Positions 15,409 to 25,022 of a stretch of 64,000 nucleotides of DNA are shown here, piece by piece; the first letter of the stretch is position 1; every line of letters begins with the position of its first letter. The notes below the pieces were generated by a model. The model ran no database searches. It had not been told where the DNA came from and saw nothing but the letters and a program-made list of their open reading frames with translations. A program made the position numbers and the translations under genes. Source of the DNA: CAWGGS01 sp046704745 (lineage in GTDB: Bacteria; Desulfobacterota; Desulfobulbia; Desulfobulbales; Desulfocapsaceae); contig JBJKRL010000150.1 in the NCBI GenBank assembly GCA_046704745.1, positions 1 to 64,000 on the forward strand, written 5' to 3'.

Positions 15409-16605
15409 ATGGCTACCATCAATACACTAACACGGCTCGTAGTAGCCGGCTTTCTGGCGGGGATTCTCATGATGTCCGGTTGCAAGGATGGCAGCTCGTC
15501 GCACGGTCCGTCATTTACCCAACAAAAACCGGTGGTGGGGGTGATGGTCATGCAGGCACATCCGGTTGCCCTGACTACGGAACTCTCCGGGCGCATAACG
15601 CCGTGGATGGTCGCTGAGGTGCGGCCTCAGGTGAGTGGTATCATTCAAAAGCGTCTGTTTACCGAGGGAAGCGACGTGAAGGCTGGTGAAGCACTCTATC
15701 AGATAGACCCTGCATCTTACCAGGCCGCTCTGGATAGTGCCAAGGCAGTGCTTGCCAAGGCAGAGGCCAATCAGTTCACCATCAGGCAGAAGGCACAGCG
15801 ATACAAGGAACTGGTGACCATCAACGCCGTCAGTAAGCAGGATTTCGACGATGCCGAGGCTGCCATGAAGCAATCCGATGCCGATATAGAGGGCGCTAAG
15901 GCGGCAGTGGAAACGGCAAGGATCAACCTGTCCTACACCAAAATCATTGCACCTATATCCGGGATAATAGGCCGTTCCTCCGTGACCCCCGGTGCCCTGG
16001 TAACTGCCAACCAGGTATCCTCCCTAGCCACGATCCAACAGCTTGATCCGGTTTACGTGGATGTGACTCAATCCAGTGCCGACCTCCTTGGCCTGAAGAG
16101 AAAGTTTGCCGCAGGCAAGGTCAAGGATGGCAATCCCGATCGAGCAAAGGTGAAATTATTGCTGGAAGACGGAAGTTCCTACCCCTTGGAGGGGACGATG
16201 AAGTTCAGCGAGGTGACTGTAGACCAAAGCACCGGATCCATTACCCTGCGGGCCCAGTTTCCCAATCCCCGCCATCTGCTGTTACCAGGTATGTTCGTCC
16301 GCGCCATTGTGCAGCAAGGGGTTCAGGAGAACGCGATGCTTGTACCGCAGCAGGCCGTCACTCGGGACCAGTCCGGTAATGCCGTTGCCATGATCGTCAA
16401 TGACCAAGATGTCGTAGAGAGCCGCATACTGAAGACAGAACAGACGGTAGGCGATGCCTGGCTGGTGGCTGATGGGCTGAAGGTCGGGGACCGGGTCATT
16501 ATGGACGGATTCCAGAGGATCCGTCCGGGTGTCCCTGTGAAAACGGTGCCTTATGATGCCAAGGTTACCGAGGCCAGTGGTCAATCCTCAGCCCGGAAAC
16601 CGTGA
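15409..16605 (+). CDS. RND efflux periplasmic adaptor (membrane fusion lipoprotein)
   Basis: I choose ATG 15409 (GAGGATGAGGTA in front) over the longer frame that begins 54 bases upstream. It gives a 398-residue protein with a lipoprotein signal, MATINTLTRLVVAGF, then LMMSGC with the lipid-bearing Cys. The mature part shows the AcrA/MexA order: barrel-sandwich half (TTELSGRITPWMVAEVRPQV, SDVKAGEALYQIDPASYQ), an alpha hairpin (about 95-170), YTKIIAPISGIIGRS, and the C-terminal beta domains. It bridges the inner-membrane pump and the outer-membrane channel encoded next. It ends 10 bases before the pump gene. Confidence 0.92.
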   Translation: MATINTLTRLVVAGFLAGILMMSGCKDGSSSHGPSFTQQKPVVGVMVMQAHPVALTTELSGRITPWMVAEVRPQVSGIIQKRLFTEGSDVKAGEALYQIDPASYQAALDSAKAVLAKAEANQFTIRQKAQRYKELVTINAVSKQDFDDAEAAMKQSDADIEGAKAAVETARINLSYTKIIAPISGIIGRSSVTPGALVTANQVSSLATIQQLDPVYVDVTQSSADLLGLKRKFAAGKVKDGNPDRAKVKLLLEDGSSYPLEGTMKFSEVTVDQSTGSITLRAQFPNPRHLLLPGMFVRAIVQQGVQENAMLVPQQAVTRDQSGNAVAMIVNDQDVVESRILKTEQTVGDAWLVADGLKVGDRVIMDGFQRIRPGVPVKTVPYDAKVTEASGQSSARKP

Positions 16606-16615
16606 GGAGCCCACC

Positions 16616-19600
16616 ATGCCGCGTTTTTTCATCAATCGTCCGATATTTGCCTGCGTTATCGCCATCTTGGTGATGCTGGCAGGGATTCTGTCCATCAAGA
16701 CGCTGCCGGTGTCGCAGTATCCTGCCATCGCCCCGCCGCAGATAGCCATCAATGCCGTCTATCCCGGTGCCTCGGCCCAAACGGTGCAGGACACGGTAAC
16801 CCAGGTCATCGAACAGAACCTGAACGGTATCGATAACCTGATCTACATGTCATCCACCAGCGACTCATCCGGCGCCGTATCAATCACCCTGACCTTTAAA
16901 GCGGGAACCGATCCGAATATTGCCCAGGTCCAGGTTCAGAACAAGCTGCAGCTTGTCGTTCCGCACCTGCCCGATGTTGTTCAACGACAGGGAATTTCGG
17001 TGGTGAAATCCACCCGGAACTTCCTGCTGATCGTCGGGCTGGTGTCGGAAGATGGGAGCATGGACCGCAATGCCTTGACCGACTACATGGTATCCCATCT
17101 GCAGGATGTCATCAGCCGTCTTGACGGCGTCGGCGAGATCCTCCTGTTCGGTACCCAGAATGCCATGCGTATCTGGCTGAACCCGACAAAGCTCCACGCC
17201 TTCAATCTGACTGCCGGCGATGTAACCGCAGCCTTGCAGGCCCAGAACGCCCAGGTCTCGGCAGGACAGTTCGGCGGCCTTCCCGCCGTGGCGGGACAGC
17301 AGTTGAATGCCACCATTACCGCCCGCAACCTGCTCAAGACTCCCAAACAATTCGACAATATCATACTGCGAACCAACGAAGACGGCTCCGTAGTCAGGCT
17401 TAAGGATGTGGCCGAGAGCAAAATCGGTACGGAGAATTATGAGATCCAGTCGTTTTACAATGGCAAGCCCCTGGGCGGTATGGCTATCAGGCTGGCCTCA
17501 GGCGCCAACGCCCTGGAGACGGGAAACCGGGTCAAGGCGAAACTTGCGGAAATGGCGAAATACTTCCCCCCCGGCATGAAGGTGGTCTATCCCTATGATA
17601 CAACGCCTTTCATCAAAATCTCCATCGAGGAGGTGGTCCAGACCCTTGCCGAGGCGGTGTGCCTGGTCTTTATTGTCATGTTCCTCTTCCTGCAGAATAT
17701 CAGGGCCACACTGATCCCCACAATCGCCGTTCCCATCGTTTTGCTCGGCACTATGGGGGTTTTGGCGGCAGCAGGCTTTTCCATCAATACCCTGACCATG
17801 TTCGCCTTGGTCATTGTCATCGGTCTTTTAGTAGATGATGCCATCGTGGTAGTGGAAAACGTGGAACGAATCATGTCGGAAGAGGGTCTTTCCCCCCGGG
17901 ATGCCACCATTAAGTCCATGGGGCAGATCACCAGCGCCCTGTGGGGCATCGCCACGGTGCTGACCGCGGTTTTCCTGCCCATGGCCTTTTTCGGCGGTTC
18001 AACGGGCGTCATCTACCGGCAGTTTTCCATTACCATCATCTCCGCTATGATCCTTTCGGTAATGGTGGCCATGATCCTGACCCCTGCCCTGTGCGCCACC
18101 CTGCTGAAACCGGTGGCGAAGGGGCACACGCCGGGAGAGGGCGCTCTATTTTATCGTTTTTTCCTCGTGTTCAACAGGTGCTTTGAGTTTGGCCGGGGAA
18201 CGTACGAGGGATTGGTCGGTCGGTCCTTCAGCAGGCCGGTACGCTATCTGGTGATCTACTGCTGTATTGTTTCCGCCATGGTTTATTTCTTTCACCGTTT
18301 GCCTACGTCCTTTCTGCCCGACGAAGACCAGGGCTTTCTCATCTGCCAGGCCCAGCTGCCGGCAGGCGCCACCCAGGAGAGGACCCTCCATGTGGTCAAG
18401 CAGATGGAAGACTACTTCCTGCACAAGGAAACCCGGACGGTGGAAGGAATCATCACCGTGACGGGCTTCAGCTTCGCCGGCCGCGGTCAGAACATGGGGA
18501 TCGCCTTTGTCAAGCTGAAGAACTGGAGTGAACGCAGGAGCCCGGACCTGAAGGCGCCGGCAATCGCCCGCCGGGCCATGATGGCATTATCGAAGATTCG
18601 CGACGGGATGGTCTTTGCCTTCGCACCGCCGGCGGTCCTTGAGCTGGGGGTGGCTAACGGTTTCGACTTTGAGTTGCAGGACCGGGCCGGTCTGGGGCAC
18701 GAAAAATTGATGGAAGCCCGCAACCAGCTTCTGGGCATGGCGATGAAAGACCCGATGTTAACGGCGGTACGTCCCAACGGACAGAACGATTCTCCCCAGT
18801 TCAGGCTGCATATCGATGATGTGCGTGCCGAAGCCCAGGGTGTGTCGCCTGCAGATATCAACAGTGTACTGACCACAGCCTGGGGGGGGACGTATGTAGA
18901 TGATTTTATTCAGGATGGACGAATTAAAAAGGTATATATCCAAGCGGAACCCCAATATAGAATGCTGCCGGAGGACCTGGGCAGATGGTATGTCCGAAAT
19001 AAAAACGGCGGTATGGTCCCGGTTTCCGCCTTCACCACTGCCGGTTGGCAGTATGGTTCTCCCCGTCTGGAGCGCTTTAACGGCATCCCATCCATGGAGA
19101 TTCTGGGACAGGCGGCGCCGGGGGTGAGCACCGGCCAGGCAATGACCGAGATGGAGAAGATGGCAGCCAAACTGCCCACCGGTATCGGCTATGAATGGAC
19201 CGGCCTGTCCTATGAAGAGAAAAACGCCGGGGCTCAGGCCCCCGCTTTGTACGCCATTTCACTTCTGGTGGTATTCCTGAGCGTTGCTGCCCTCTATGAA
19301 AGCTGGACCATTCCTTTCGTCAACCTGCTGATGCTGCCGCTGGGCCTGGTAGGCGCGGTAACGGCAGTAACCCTCAGGGGACTTCCCAACGACGTCTATC
19401 TTCAGATCGGATTGCTGACCACCGTGGGACTGTCAACCAAGAATGCCATCCTGATCATCCAGTTTATCAAGGCACAGCTTCGACAAGGCCACGAACTGGT
19501 GGAGGCGACGCTTACGGCAGTAAAGATCAGACTCCGGCCGGTCATCATGACCTCTTTGGCCTTTTTCTTTGGGACCCTGCCGCTTGCACTGACCAAGGGG

Positions 19601-19783
19601 GCAGGGGCCGGGGCCCAGAACGCCATAGGTACGGCCGTCACCGGCGGCTTGCTCTCGGCCACCTTTATTGACTTGCTCTTTATCCCATTCTTCTTCGTCC
19701 TGATTTCACGGATGTTCAGCAGGAAAACCAAGATGTCGGATGCACAGCACCAGGTACCTGAAAATCTCCCGGAGGCACGCTGA
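16616..19783 (+). CDS. RND multidrug efflux pump (AcrB/MexB, HAE1 family)
   Basis: ATG 16616 (GAGGAGCCCACC in front) gives a 1055-residue protein, typical of HAE1 pumps. MPRFFINRPIFACVIAIL starts the first transmembrane helix. The large periplasmic loops and two sets of six membrane helices follow. GLLVDDAIVVVENVERIM (about 400-417) contains the proton-relay Asp pair, and GLSTKNAILIIQF holds the relay Lys. The drug-binding trimer exports amphiphilic toxins with energy from the proton gradient. Codon use matches the neighbours. The gene follows the adaptor gene closely and is spaced by 1 base from the outer-membrane channel gene. Confidence 0.95.
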   Translation: MPRFFINRPIFACVIAILVMLAGILSIKTLPVSQYPAIAPPQIAINAVYPGASAQTVQDTVTQVIEQNLNGIDNLIYMSSTSDSSGAVSITLTFKAGTDPNIAQVQVQNKLQLVVPHLPDVVQRQGISVVKSTRNFLLIVGLVSEDGSMDRNALTDYMVSHLQDVISRLDGVGEILLFGTQNAMRIWLNPTKLHAFNLTAGDVTAALQAQNAQVSAGQFGGLPAVAGQQLNATITARNLLKTPKQFDNIILRTNEDGSVVRLKDVAESKIGTENYEIQSFYNGKPLGGMAIRLASGANALETGNRVKAKLAEMAKYFPPGMKVVYPYDTTPFIKISIEEVVQTLAEAVCLVFIVMFLFLQNIRATLIPTIAVPIVLLGTMGVLAAAGFSINTLTMFALVIVIGLLVDDAIVVVENVERIMSEEGLSPRDATIKSMGQITSALWGIATVLTAVFLPMAFFGGSTGVIYRQFSITIISAMILSVMVAMILTPALCATLLKPVAKGHTPGEGALFYRFFLVFNRCFEFGRGTYEGLVGRSFSRPVRYLVIYCCIVSAMVYFFHRLPTSFLPDEDQGFLICQAQLPAGATQERTLHVVKQMEDYFLHKETRTVEGIITVTGFSFAGRGQNMGIAFVKLKNWSERRSPDLKAPAIARRAMMALSKIRDGMVFAFAPPAVLELGVANGFDFELQDRAGLGHEKLMEARNQLLGMAMKDPMLTAVRPNGQNDSPQFRLHIDDVRAEAQGVSPADINSVLTTAWGGTYVDDFIQDGRIKKVYIQAEPQYRMLPEDLGRWYVRNKNGGMVPVSAFTTAGWQYGSPRLERFNGIPSMEILGQAAPGVSTGQAMTEMEKMAAKLPTGIGYEWTGLSYEEKNAGAQAPALYAISLLVVFLSVAALYESWTIPFVNLLMLPLGLVGAVTAVTLRGLPNDVYLQIGLLTTVGLSTKNAILIIQFIKAQLRQGHELVEATLTAVKIRLRPVIMTSLAFFFGTLPLALTKGAGAGAQNAIGTAVTGGLLSATFIDLLFIPFFFVLISRMFSRKTKMSDAQHQVPENLPEAR

Positions 19784-19784
19784 A

Positions 19785-21179
19785 ATGAAAGCTATAAAAC
19801 GGATCATCCCCTGCCTCTTGCTCAACCTAGTCCTTGCCGGATGCACCATGGCTCCAACCTACAGCCGGCCGGAGTCCCCTGTTCCGGACAAATGGCCCAA
19901 CGGGCCGTCATATTTATCTAAGTTTACCGAACAGGGGAGGCAACCGATACAGGAAACCGCATGGCATGAATTCTATTGCGACGATGGACTTCGTAAAGTA
20001 ATTGTTCTGGCTCTGAAAAACAACAGGGACCTACGGATAGCCGTCCTCAATGTTGAGAAAGTGCAGGCCCAGTACAGGATTCAGAGGGCAGCCCTCCTCC
20101 CTGAGATTGACGTGACAGCTTCTGACAATAATCAGGCCCAGGCAAATCAGCGATATTCTGTGGGAGTTGGACTCAGTTCCTACGAACTCGACCTCTTCGG
20201 GCGGGTGCGGAGCCTGAAGGATCAGGCCTTGGCGCAATATCTGGCCACCGAAGAAGCTCAGCGAACCGCAAAAATCAGCCTCATTGCCAACGTGGCTGCA
20301 GCCTTTCTTGACCTGGCGGCGGATCGGGAACGATTGCAGCTTTCCCAGAACACCCTTCATGCCCAGGAGACCAGCCTGCAGTTGATCAAGCGGCGTTACA
20401 GTGCAGGAGTCGCATCGGAGCTTGATCTGAAGCAGGCACAGACTCAGGTGGAAGCGGCAAGAATCGATGCAGCCCGGTTTACCACCTTGACCGCCCAGGA
20501 CGAAAACAACCTCGATCTCCTGGCGGGCACCAGGGTCGGGAGCGAACTCCTCCCTCAGAATCTGACGGACCACCTGACTGCAGTTAAAAACATCGCTCCG
20601 GGCCTGCCCTCCGAGGTTCTGCTCAAACGTCCCGATGTCCTTCAAGCAGAGGACCTTTTAAAGGCCTACAATGCCAACATCGGCGCCGCACGGGCTAATT
20701 TCTTCCCGCGCATTACGTTGTCAACCTCCATCGGCACCAGGAGCGACCAGTTGTCGAATCTCTTCAAATCCGGAACCGGCTTTTCGACCTTTTCATCGCA
20801 GATCTTTCTGCCGATTTTTGATACAGGTGCTCGCCTGGCACAACTCGATGTGGCTGAAACGGACAAGCGTATTGCCGTGGCCCAATATGAAAAGGCCATA
20901 CAAACCGCCTTCAGGGAGGTGGCCGATGCCCTTGCCCAGAACGGCACCATTGGTGAGCAACTAAAAGCCCAGCAGGCACTTGTCGCCGCCACTGATAGGA
21001 GATATGTTCTTTCCCAAGCACGCTATGATAAGGGTGTTGACAGTTATCTAAATGTTCTGGATGCCCAGCGCTCACTTTACAGCGCTCAACAGTCATTGAT
21101 CAGCACCCGTCTTACAAGTATGCTCAACATGGTGAGCTTGTATAAAGCCTTGGGAGGAGGCTGGAAGGAAAGGGATTGA
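19785..21179 (+). CDS. RND outer-membrane factor (OprM/NodT-like lipoprotein)
   Basis: ATG 19785, one base after the pump's stop and behind GGAGGCACGCTGA, gives 464 residues. The signal is lipoprotein-type (LLLNLVLAGC). The mature protein has two OEP repeats, as expected for a TolC-like trimer: about 60-250 (YELDLFGRVRSLKDQALAQY, YSAGVASELDLKQAQTQVE) and about 265-460 (LLKRPDVLQAEDLLKAYNANIG, ARANFFPRITLSTSIG, FDTGARLAQLDVAE, YDKGVDSYLNVLDAQRSLY). It forms the exit duct of the tripartite pump. The three genes form one operon. Confidence 0.94.
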   Translation: MKAIKRIIPCLLLNLVLAGCTMAPTYSRPESPVPDKWPNGPSYLSKFTEQGRQPIQETAWHEFYCDDGLRKVIVLALKNNRDLRIAVLNVEKVQAQYRIQRAALLPEIDVTASDNNQAQANQRYSVGVGLSSYELDLFGRVRSLKDQALAQYLATEEAQRTAKISLIANVAAAFLDLAADRERLQLSQNTLHAQETSLQLIKRRYSAGVASELDLKQAQTQVEAARIDAARFTTLTAQDENNLDLLAGTRVGSELLPQNLTDHLTAVKNIAPGLPSEVLLKRPDVLQAEDLLKAYNANIGAARANFFPRITLSTSIGTRSDQLSNLFKSGTGFSTFSSQIFLPIFDTGARLAQLDVAETDKRIAVAQYEKAIQTAFREVADALAQNGTIGEQLKAQQALVAATDRRYVLSQARYDKGVDSYLNVLDAQRSLYSAQQSLISTRLTSMLNMVSLYKALGGGWKERD

Positions 21180-21366
21180 GCACATCCCATCGTCCACCCT
21201 ACGCAACAAATGAAAGAAAAATTGCTCTGCACTGCCGGATATCATCGCTTTTGAATCCCCGGCAGAACACCAGTGAACTTCTTGTTGCGAGGTTCTATGC
21301 GCTAAAGAATAGGGTAAGATATACCCCTCAGCTCTTAAGCATTGCGTTCATCTCAATTTTCATCAT

Positions 21367-21418
21367 TTGTCGAGCTCGCGGTGCCGTGAGAATGGACGTT
21401 CATGAGAAATGCGGGTTA
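21367..21418. repeat. Solo copy of the ATGAGAAAT repeat end
   Basis: These 52 bases match 41660-41705 with few changes. They end in ATGAGAAATGCGGGTTA, a 16/17 match to the terminal repeat of the element at 47372-47620. The last three bases (TTA, 21416-21418) are the complement of the stop codon of the minus-strand ABC gene, so the repeat boundary coincides with that gene's end. It occupies the gap between the convergent RND and ABC genes. Confidence 0.6.
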
Positions 21419-23260
21419 GTTGCGATTTCCCAAAAAGCCCCCCCGGAACTGACTGGCGTAGAGGCGCTGGTAGGCGCCGCCCAGGGCGAGGAGTTCTTTA
21501 TGGGTGCCGCTTTCTACTACCTGGCCTTTGTCCATTACGATCAACCTGTCGGCATTGATGATGGTCGAGAGGCGATGGGCGATGATGAAGCTGGTCCTGC
21601 CTTTCATCAGTTCATGCAGGGCTTTTTGAATGCCCAGTTCGGTGCGGGTATCCACGGAACTGGTTGCCTCGTCCAGGATGAGGATGGCAGGATCGGCGAG
21701 GATTGCCCTGGCAATGGTAATAAGCTGGCGCTGGCCTTCGGAGAAGTTTGCCCCCCGCTCGGCAACGATTGTGGCGTAGCCCTTGGGGAGCCGGCGGATA
21801 AACCCGTCAGCATGGGCGAGCTTTGCCGCGGCCACGACCTCTTCATCGTCGGCATCGAGCCGGCCGTAGCGGATATTTTCCAACACCGATTCACTGAAGA
21901 GAAAGGACTGCTGGAGGACGACTCCGAGCTGCCGTCTCAGGCTCTCCGGGGATACGGTGCGGATGTCCGTGCCATCGAGTAAGATGGTACCGGCTTCCGG
22001 GTCGTAGAAGCGGGAGAGGAGGTTGACAAGGGTTGTTTTTCCTGCTCCGGTATGCCCGATAAGGGCTATTCGTTCTCCGGGCCGGGCATGGATTGAAACG
22101 TCTTGGAGTACGGGGACGCCTTGAACATAGGAGAAGGTGACGTGATCGAGGATCACATCGCCTTTCACCCGGGGGAGTTGGGTCGCCTGGGTGAATTCGG
22201 TACAGTCGGCCGTCGTGTCCAGGATTTCGAAGATCCTCTCCGCTCCGGCGAGCGAACCCTGGATCTGGTTGTAGAGGTTCCCCAGCTGACGAAGGGGCTC
22301 GGCAAAGCGCCGGGAGTAGGTGATGAAGGCGGCGATGGTCCCAATGCTCACAAGTCCCTTGATCGCCAGCCAGCCTCCCAGCCCGCAGACGATGGCGACG
22401 TTGAGATTCGCCAGAATCCCCATCATGGGCATAACCAGCAGGGCAAGGGTCATGGCCCGTAGACCGGTGGTACGCACCGCCTCGTTTGCCTGATCAAACT
22501 GGTTGAGGACTCTATGTTCCTGGCCAAAGGCGAGCACGACCCGCTGCCCGCTGTAGGTCTCTTCGAGCACGGCGTTCAGCGCCCCCAACTCTTTCTGATA
22601 ATCGCGGAAAACCGCCCGGGTCCTGCGGCCGACGGCACCCACCAGGCCGAGCATTAACGGCATGGCCAGCATCGATCCCAGGGCCAGCCAGGGGCTGAGG
22701 ATAAAAATGACCACCAGAATACCTGCCAAGGTCAGGATGCCGGTGAAAAGCTGGGCCGCGTTGTAGGTCAGCACCTGGCTGATGGCATCCATGTCGTTGG
22801 TCAGCCGGCTCATCAGATCCCCTTGTTTCCGGGAGTCGAAGAAACTGAGGGACAGGGTCTGGATGTGGTTGAAGAGATCGGCCCGCAGTGTGCGCATGGC
22901 CTTCTGGGCGACACCGGCAAGCAAAACGCCCTGGATCAGCTGGGCGGCGGAAGACAGTACATAGGCCCCCAGCATGAGGAGGACGAGCCAAAACAGGGCC
23001 GAAATGCGTTTTCCGCCGATTTGGTCGATGGCCATACCCATGAGCCAGGGCCCGGCAATGGCCAAGGCAGTGCCGAGACTGGCGACGAGGAAAACTCCCA
23101 CGAGTGCACTTCGGTAGGGGGAGAGGTAGTGCATGAGACGCCCGAGAGTTCCCCTGACATCCTTTGCCCTTTCCGTTGACGGCCCCCGGCTGCCCAGTCT
23201 GCCGCCCGGGCTTGCGAGTCCGGATGTGTGCTCCGGTGCCTGTTTTTGTGCCTCAGTCAT
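21416..23260 (-). CDS. Heterodimeric ABC exporter, subunit 2 (MsbA-like half transporter)
   Basis: ATG 23260 overlaps the previous gene by 8 bases (ATGACTGA), which argues against the 120-base longer frame. The 614-residue protein has a six-helix membrane domain (about 45-330) and a nucleotide-binding domain (about 365-600). Walker A is GHTGAGKTT, the signature is FSEGQ rather than LSGGQ, and the Walker B run LILDEATSSVD has its catalytic Glu, with IIAHRLST as H-loop. The altered signature complements the Asp-for-Glu change in its partner, the known pattern of asymmetric exporters (TM287/288, BmrCD type). Substrate unknown; probably drugs or lipids. Its stop codon lies within a repeat end. 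Confidence 0.92.
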   Translation of the reverse strand: MTEAQKQAPEHTSGLASPGGRLGSRGPSTERAKDVRGTLGRLMHYLSPYRSALVGVFLVASLGTALAIAGPWLMGMAIDQIGGKRISALFWLVLLMLGAYVLSSAAQLIQGVLLAGVAQKAMRTLRADLFNHIQTLSLSFFDSRKQGDLMSRLTNDMDAISQVLTYNAAQLFTGILTLAGILVVIFILSPWLALGSMLAMPLMLGLVGAVGRRTRAVFRDYQKELGALNAVLEETYSGQRVVLAFGQEHRVLNQFDQANEAVRTTGLRAMTLALLVMPMMGILANLNVAIVCGLGGWLAIKGLVSIGTIAAFITYSRRFAEPLRQLGNLYNQIQGSLAGAERIFEILDTTADCTEFTQATQLPRVKGDVILDHVTFSYVQGVPVLQDVSIHARPGERIALIGHTGAGKTTLVNLLSRFYDPEAGTILLDGTDIRTVSPESLRRQLGVVLQQSFLFSESVLENIRYGRLDADDEEVVAAAKLAHADGFIRRLPKGYATIVAERGANFSEGQRQLITIARAILADPAILILDEATSSVDTRTELGIQKALHELMKGRTSFIIAHRLSTIINADRLIVMDKGQVVESGTHKELLALGGAYQRLYASQFRGGFLGNRN

Positions 23261-25022
23261 GAAGCCCTGCCTTTTTCCCAGCCGGATCACCGAGCTGCGA
23301 GTTGTAAATATCTTGATAGACTGAACTTTCCTCAATGAGTTGGCGATGGGTGCCCATGGCGCTGATGCGACCCTGGTCAAGGACGATTATCTTGTCGGCC
23401 AAGAGCACCGTACTGATGCGCTGGGCCACGATGATACGGGTCGTGGAATTCTTCGAGTCGGCGATCAGTTGATCGAGTGCGTCCTGCAGCCTGACCTCGG
23501 TTTCGATGTCCAGGGCGCTGGTGGAATCGTCGAGAATCAGGACCTTGGGCTTGATCAAGAGCGTCCGGGCGATGGCGATCCGTTGGCGCTGCCCGCCGGA
23601 GAGTGTCACCCCCCGTTGACCGATCACCGTATCGTACCCTTGGGGAAGCTCTGTAATGAAAGCATGGGCCTGGGCCGCCCGTGCCGCCGACCTGACTTCC
23701 TCTTCGCCGGCGGATCTATTGCCGTAGCGGATATTGTCGCGCACGGTGTCGCTGAAAAGAACCGACTCCTGGAGGGCTATGCCAATGGTGCCTCTTAAAG
23801 AAGACAGATCCAGATCCCTGATATCCGTGCCGTCAAAGGTGATCCGGCCGGCCGTGACATCGTAAAACCGGGGGATCAGGTGAATAAGAGTCGATTTGCC
23901 GGCGCCGGTGGCGCCCACCACTGCAACCGTTTCCCCCGGTTCGGCGACGAAAGAGACATCCGAAAGCACCGGCGCTTGTCCATTACCGGAATAGCTGAAC
24001 CAAACGTTCTCAAAAACAATCCGGCCCCGGGGATTGGAAAGCACGGCCGCAGATTCAGACTGCCGGGTCTGGGGTTTTGCGTCAAGGATCTCAAGAATCC
24101 GGCTCGCCGATGCGTCCGCCGCTGAGACGGGGCCGAGCATGCCGGCAAGCAAGAGGATGGGGAAGAGGGCAAACGAGAGATAGTTGATCGAGGCCACGAC
24201 CTGGCCTACCGTGACGGTGCCGGCCATGGCAATTCGACCGCCCATCCACACCGCACAGATGATCGCAAGGTTCAAGATCAGCAGCATAACCGGGGTGAAG
24301 ACGGCAAGGAGACGTGCGACCTGGACTGTTCGTCCCATCAGTGCCTCATTGGCTTCGTCGAAACGAGCTTCCTCGTGGGAGGTCCGCACAAAGGCCTTGA
24401 CCACGCGCATGCCGGCCAGATTCTCCTGAAGAACGATATTCAACCGATCCAGCCGTTGCTGGACCCGAAGGAACATCGGCTGAACTTTGCGGGCAAAAAG
24501 CCAGACTAAAAGAGCGATCAGGGGCACGAAAGCCGCCATGATCAAAGCAAGGCGGGGGCTGGTCATGATGAGCAGGATGATGGCGCCCAAGGTCCAGATC
24601 GGGGCCCGGGTCAGGATACGCAGGGAGAGCATCACGATCATTACCACTGTGTTGACATCGCTTGTTGAGCGGACGATGAGGTTTCCGGTCTGGAGTTTGT
24701 CCAGGTTGCCAAAGGAAAAGGACTGCACCTTGCGGATCAGCGCACTGCGAATATCGGCGCCGAAACCCATGGCGGCGTAGACCGAGAGGGAGTTGTTTGC
24801 CACGGCAAAGGCCATGGAAAGACCTGCGGCGCCCACCATGAGCAGGGAGGTGACAATGACCACATGGAGGTCTTTGGGGACGATGCCCTGATCGATGATT
24901 CTCTGGGTCAGATGAGGAATGAGAAGGTCGGCTGCAACCATACCAAAGAGCAGGAGCAAGGCGACAACGGCCTGTGTACGGTACGGCCGCAAAAAGGCAT
25001 ACAGGCGCAGGAGCGATTTCAC
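23253..25022 (-). CDS. Heterodimeric ABC exporter, subunit 1 (degenerate-site half transporter)
   Basis: I choose GTG 25022, which overlaps the regulator's stop as GTGA, over ATG 25067. This yields 589 residues. The membrane domain covers about 1-310. The nucleotide-binding domain follows, with Walker A GATGAGKST and a canonical LSGGQ signature. Walker B reads LILDDSTSALD, with Asp in place of the catalytic Glu, and the H-loop reads IVAQRIST, with Gln for His. One of the two composite ATP sites is therefore expected to hydrolyse poorly. This form is common in TM287- or BmrC-like subunits. It is co-transcribed with marR and the second subunit. Confidence 0.92.
   Translation of the reverse strand: MKSLLRLYAFLRPYRTQAVVALLLLFGMVAADLLIPHLTQRIIDQGIVPKDLHVVIVTSLLMVGAAGLSMAFAVANNSLSVYAAMGFGADIRSALIRKVQSFSFGNLDKLQTGNLIVRSTSDVNTVVMIVMLSLRILTRAPIWTLGAIILLIMTSPRLALIMAAFVPLIALLVWLFARKVQPMFLRVQQRLDRLNIVLQENLAGMRVVKAFVRTSHEEARFDEANEALMGRTVQVARLLAVFTPVMLLILNLAIICAVWMGGRIAMAGTVTVGQVVASINYLSFALFPILLLAGMLGPVSAADASASRILEILDAKPQTRQSESAAVLSNPRGRIVFENVWFSYSGNGQAPVLSDVSFVAEPGETVAVVGATGAGKSTLIHLIPRFYDVTAGRITFDGTDIRDLDLSSLRGTIGIALQESVLFSDTVRDNIRYGNRSAGEEEVRSAARAAQAHAFITELPQGYDTVIGQRGVTLSGGQRQRIAIARTLLIKPKVLILDDSTSALDIETEVRLQDALDQLIADSKNSTTRIIVAQRISTVLLADKIIVLDQGRISAMGTHRQLIEESSVYQDIYNSQLGDPAGKKAGLHD

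Noticed and set aside
21176..21982. 268-codon plus-strand frame after the RND operon
   Set aside because: Most of it is antisense to the ABC exporter nucleotide-binding domain; the first part is intergenic and without a family match.
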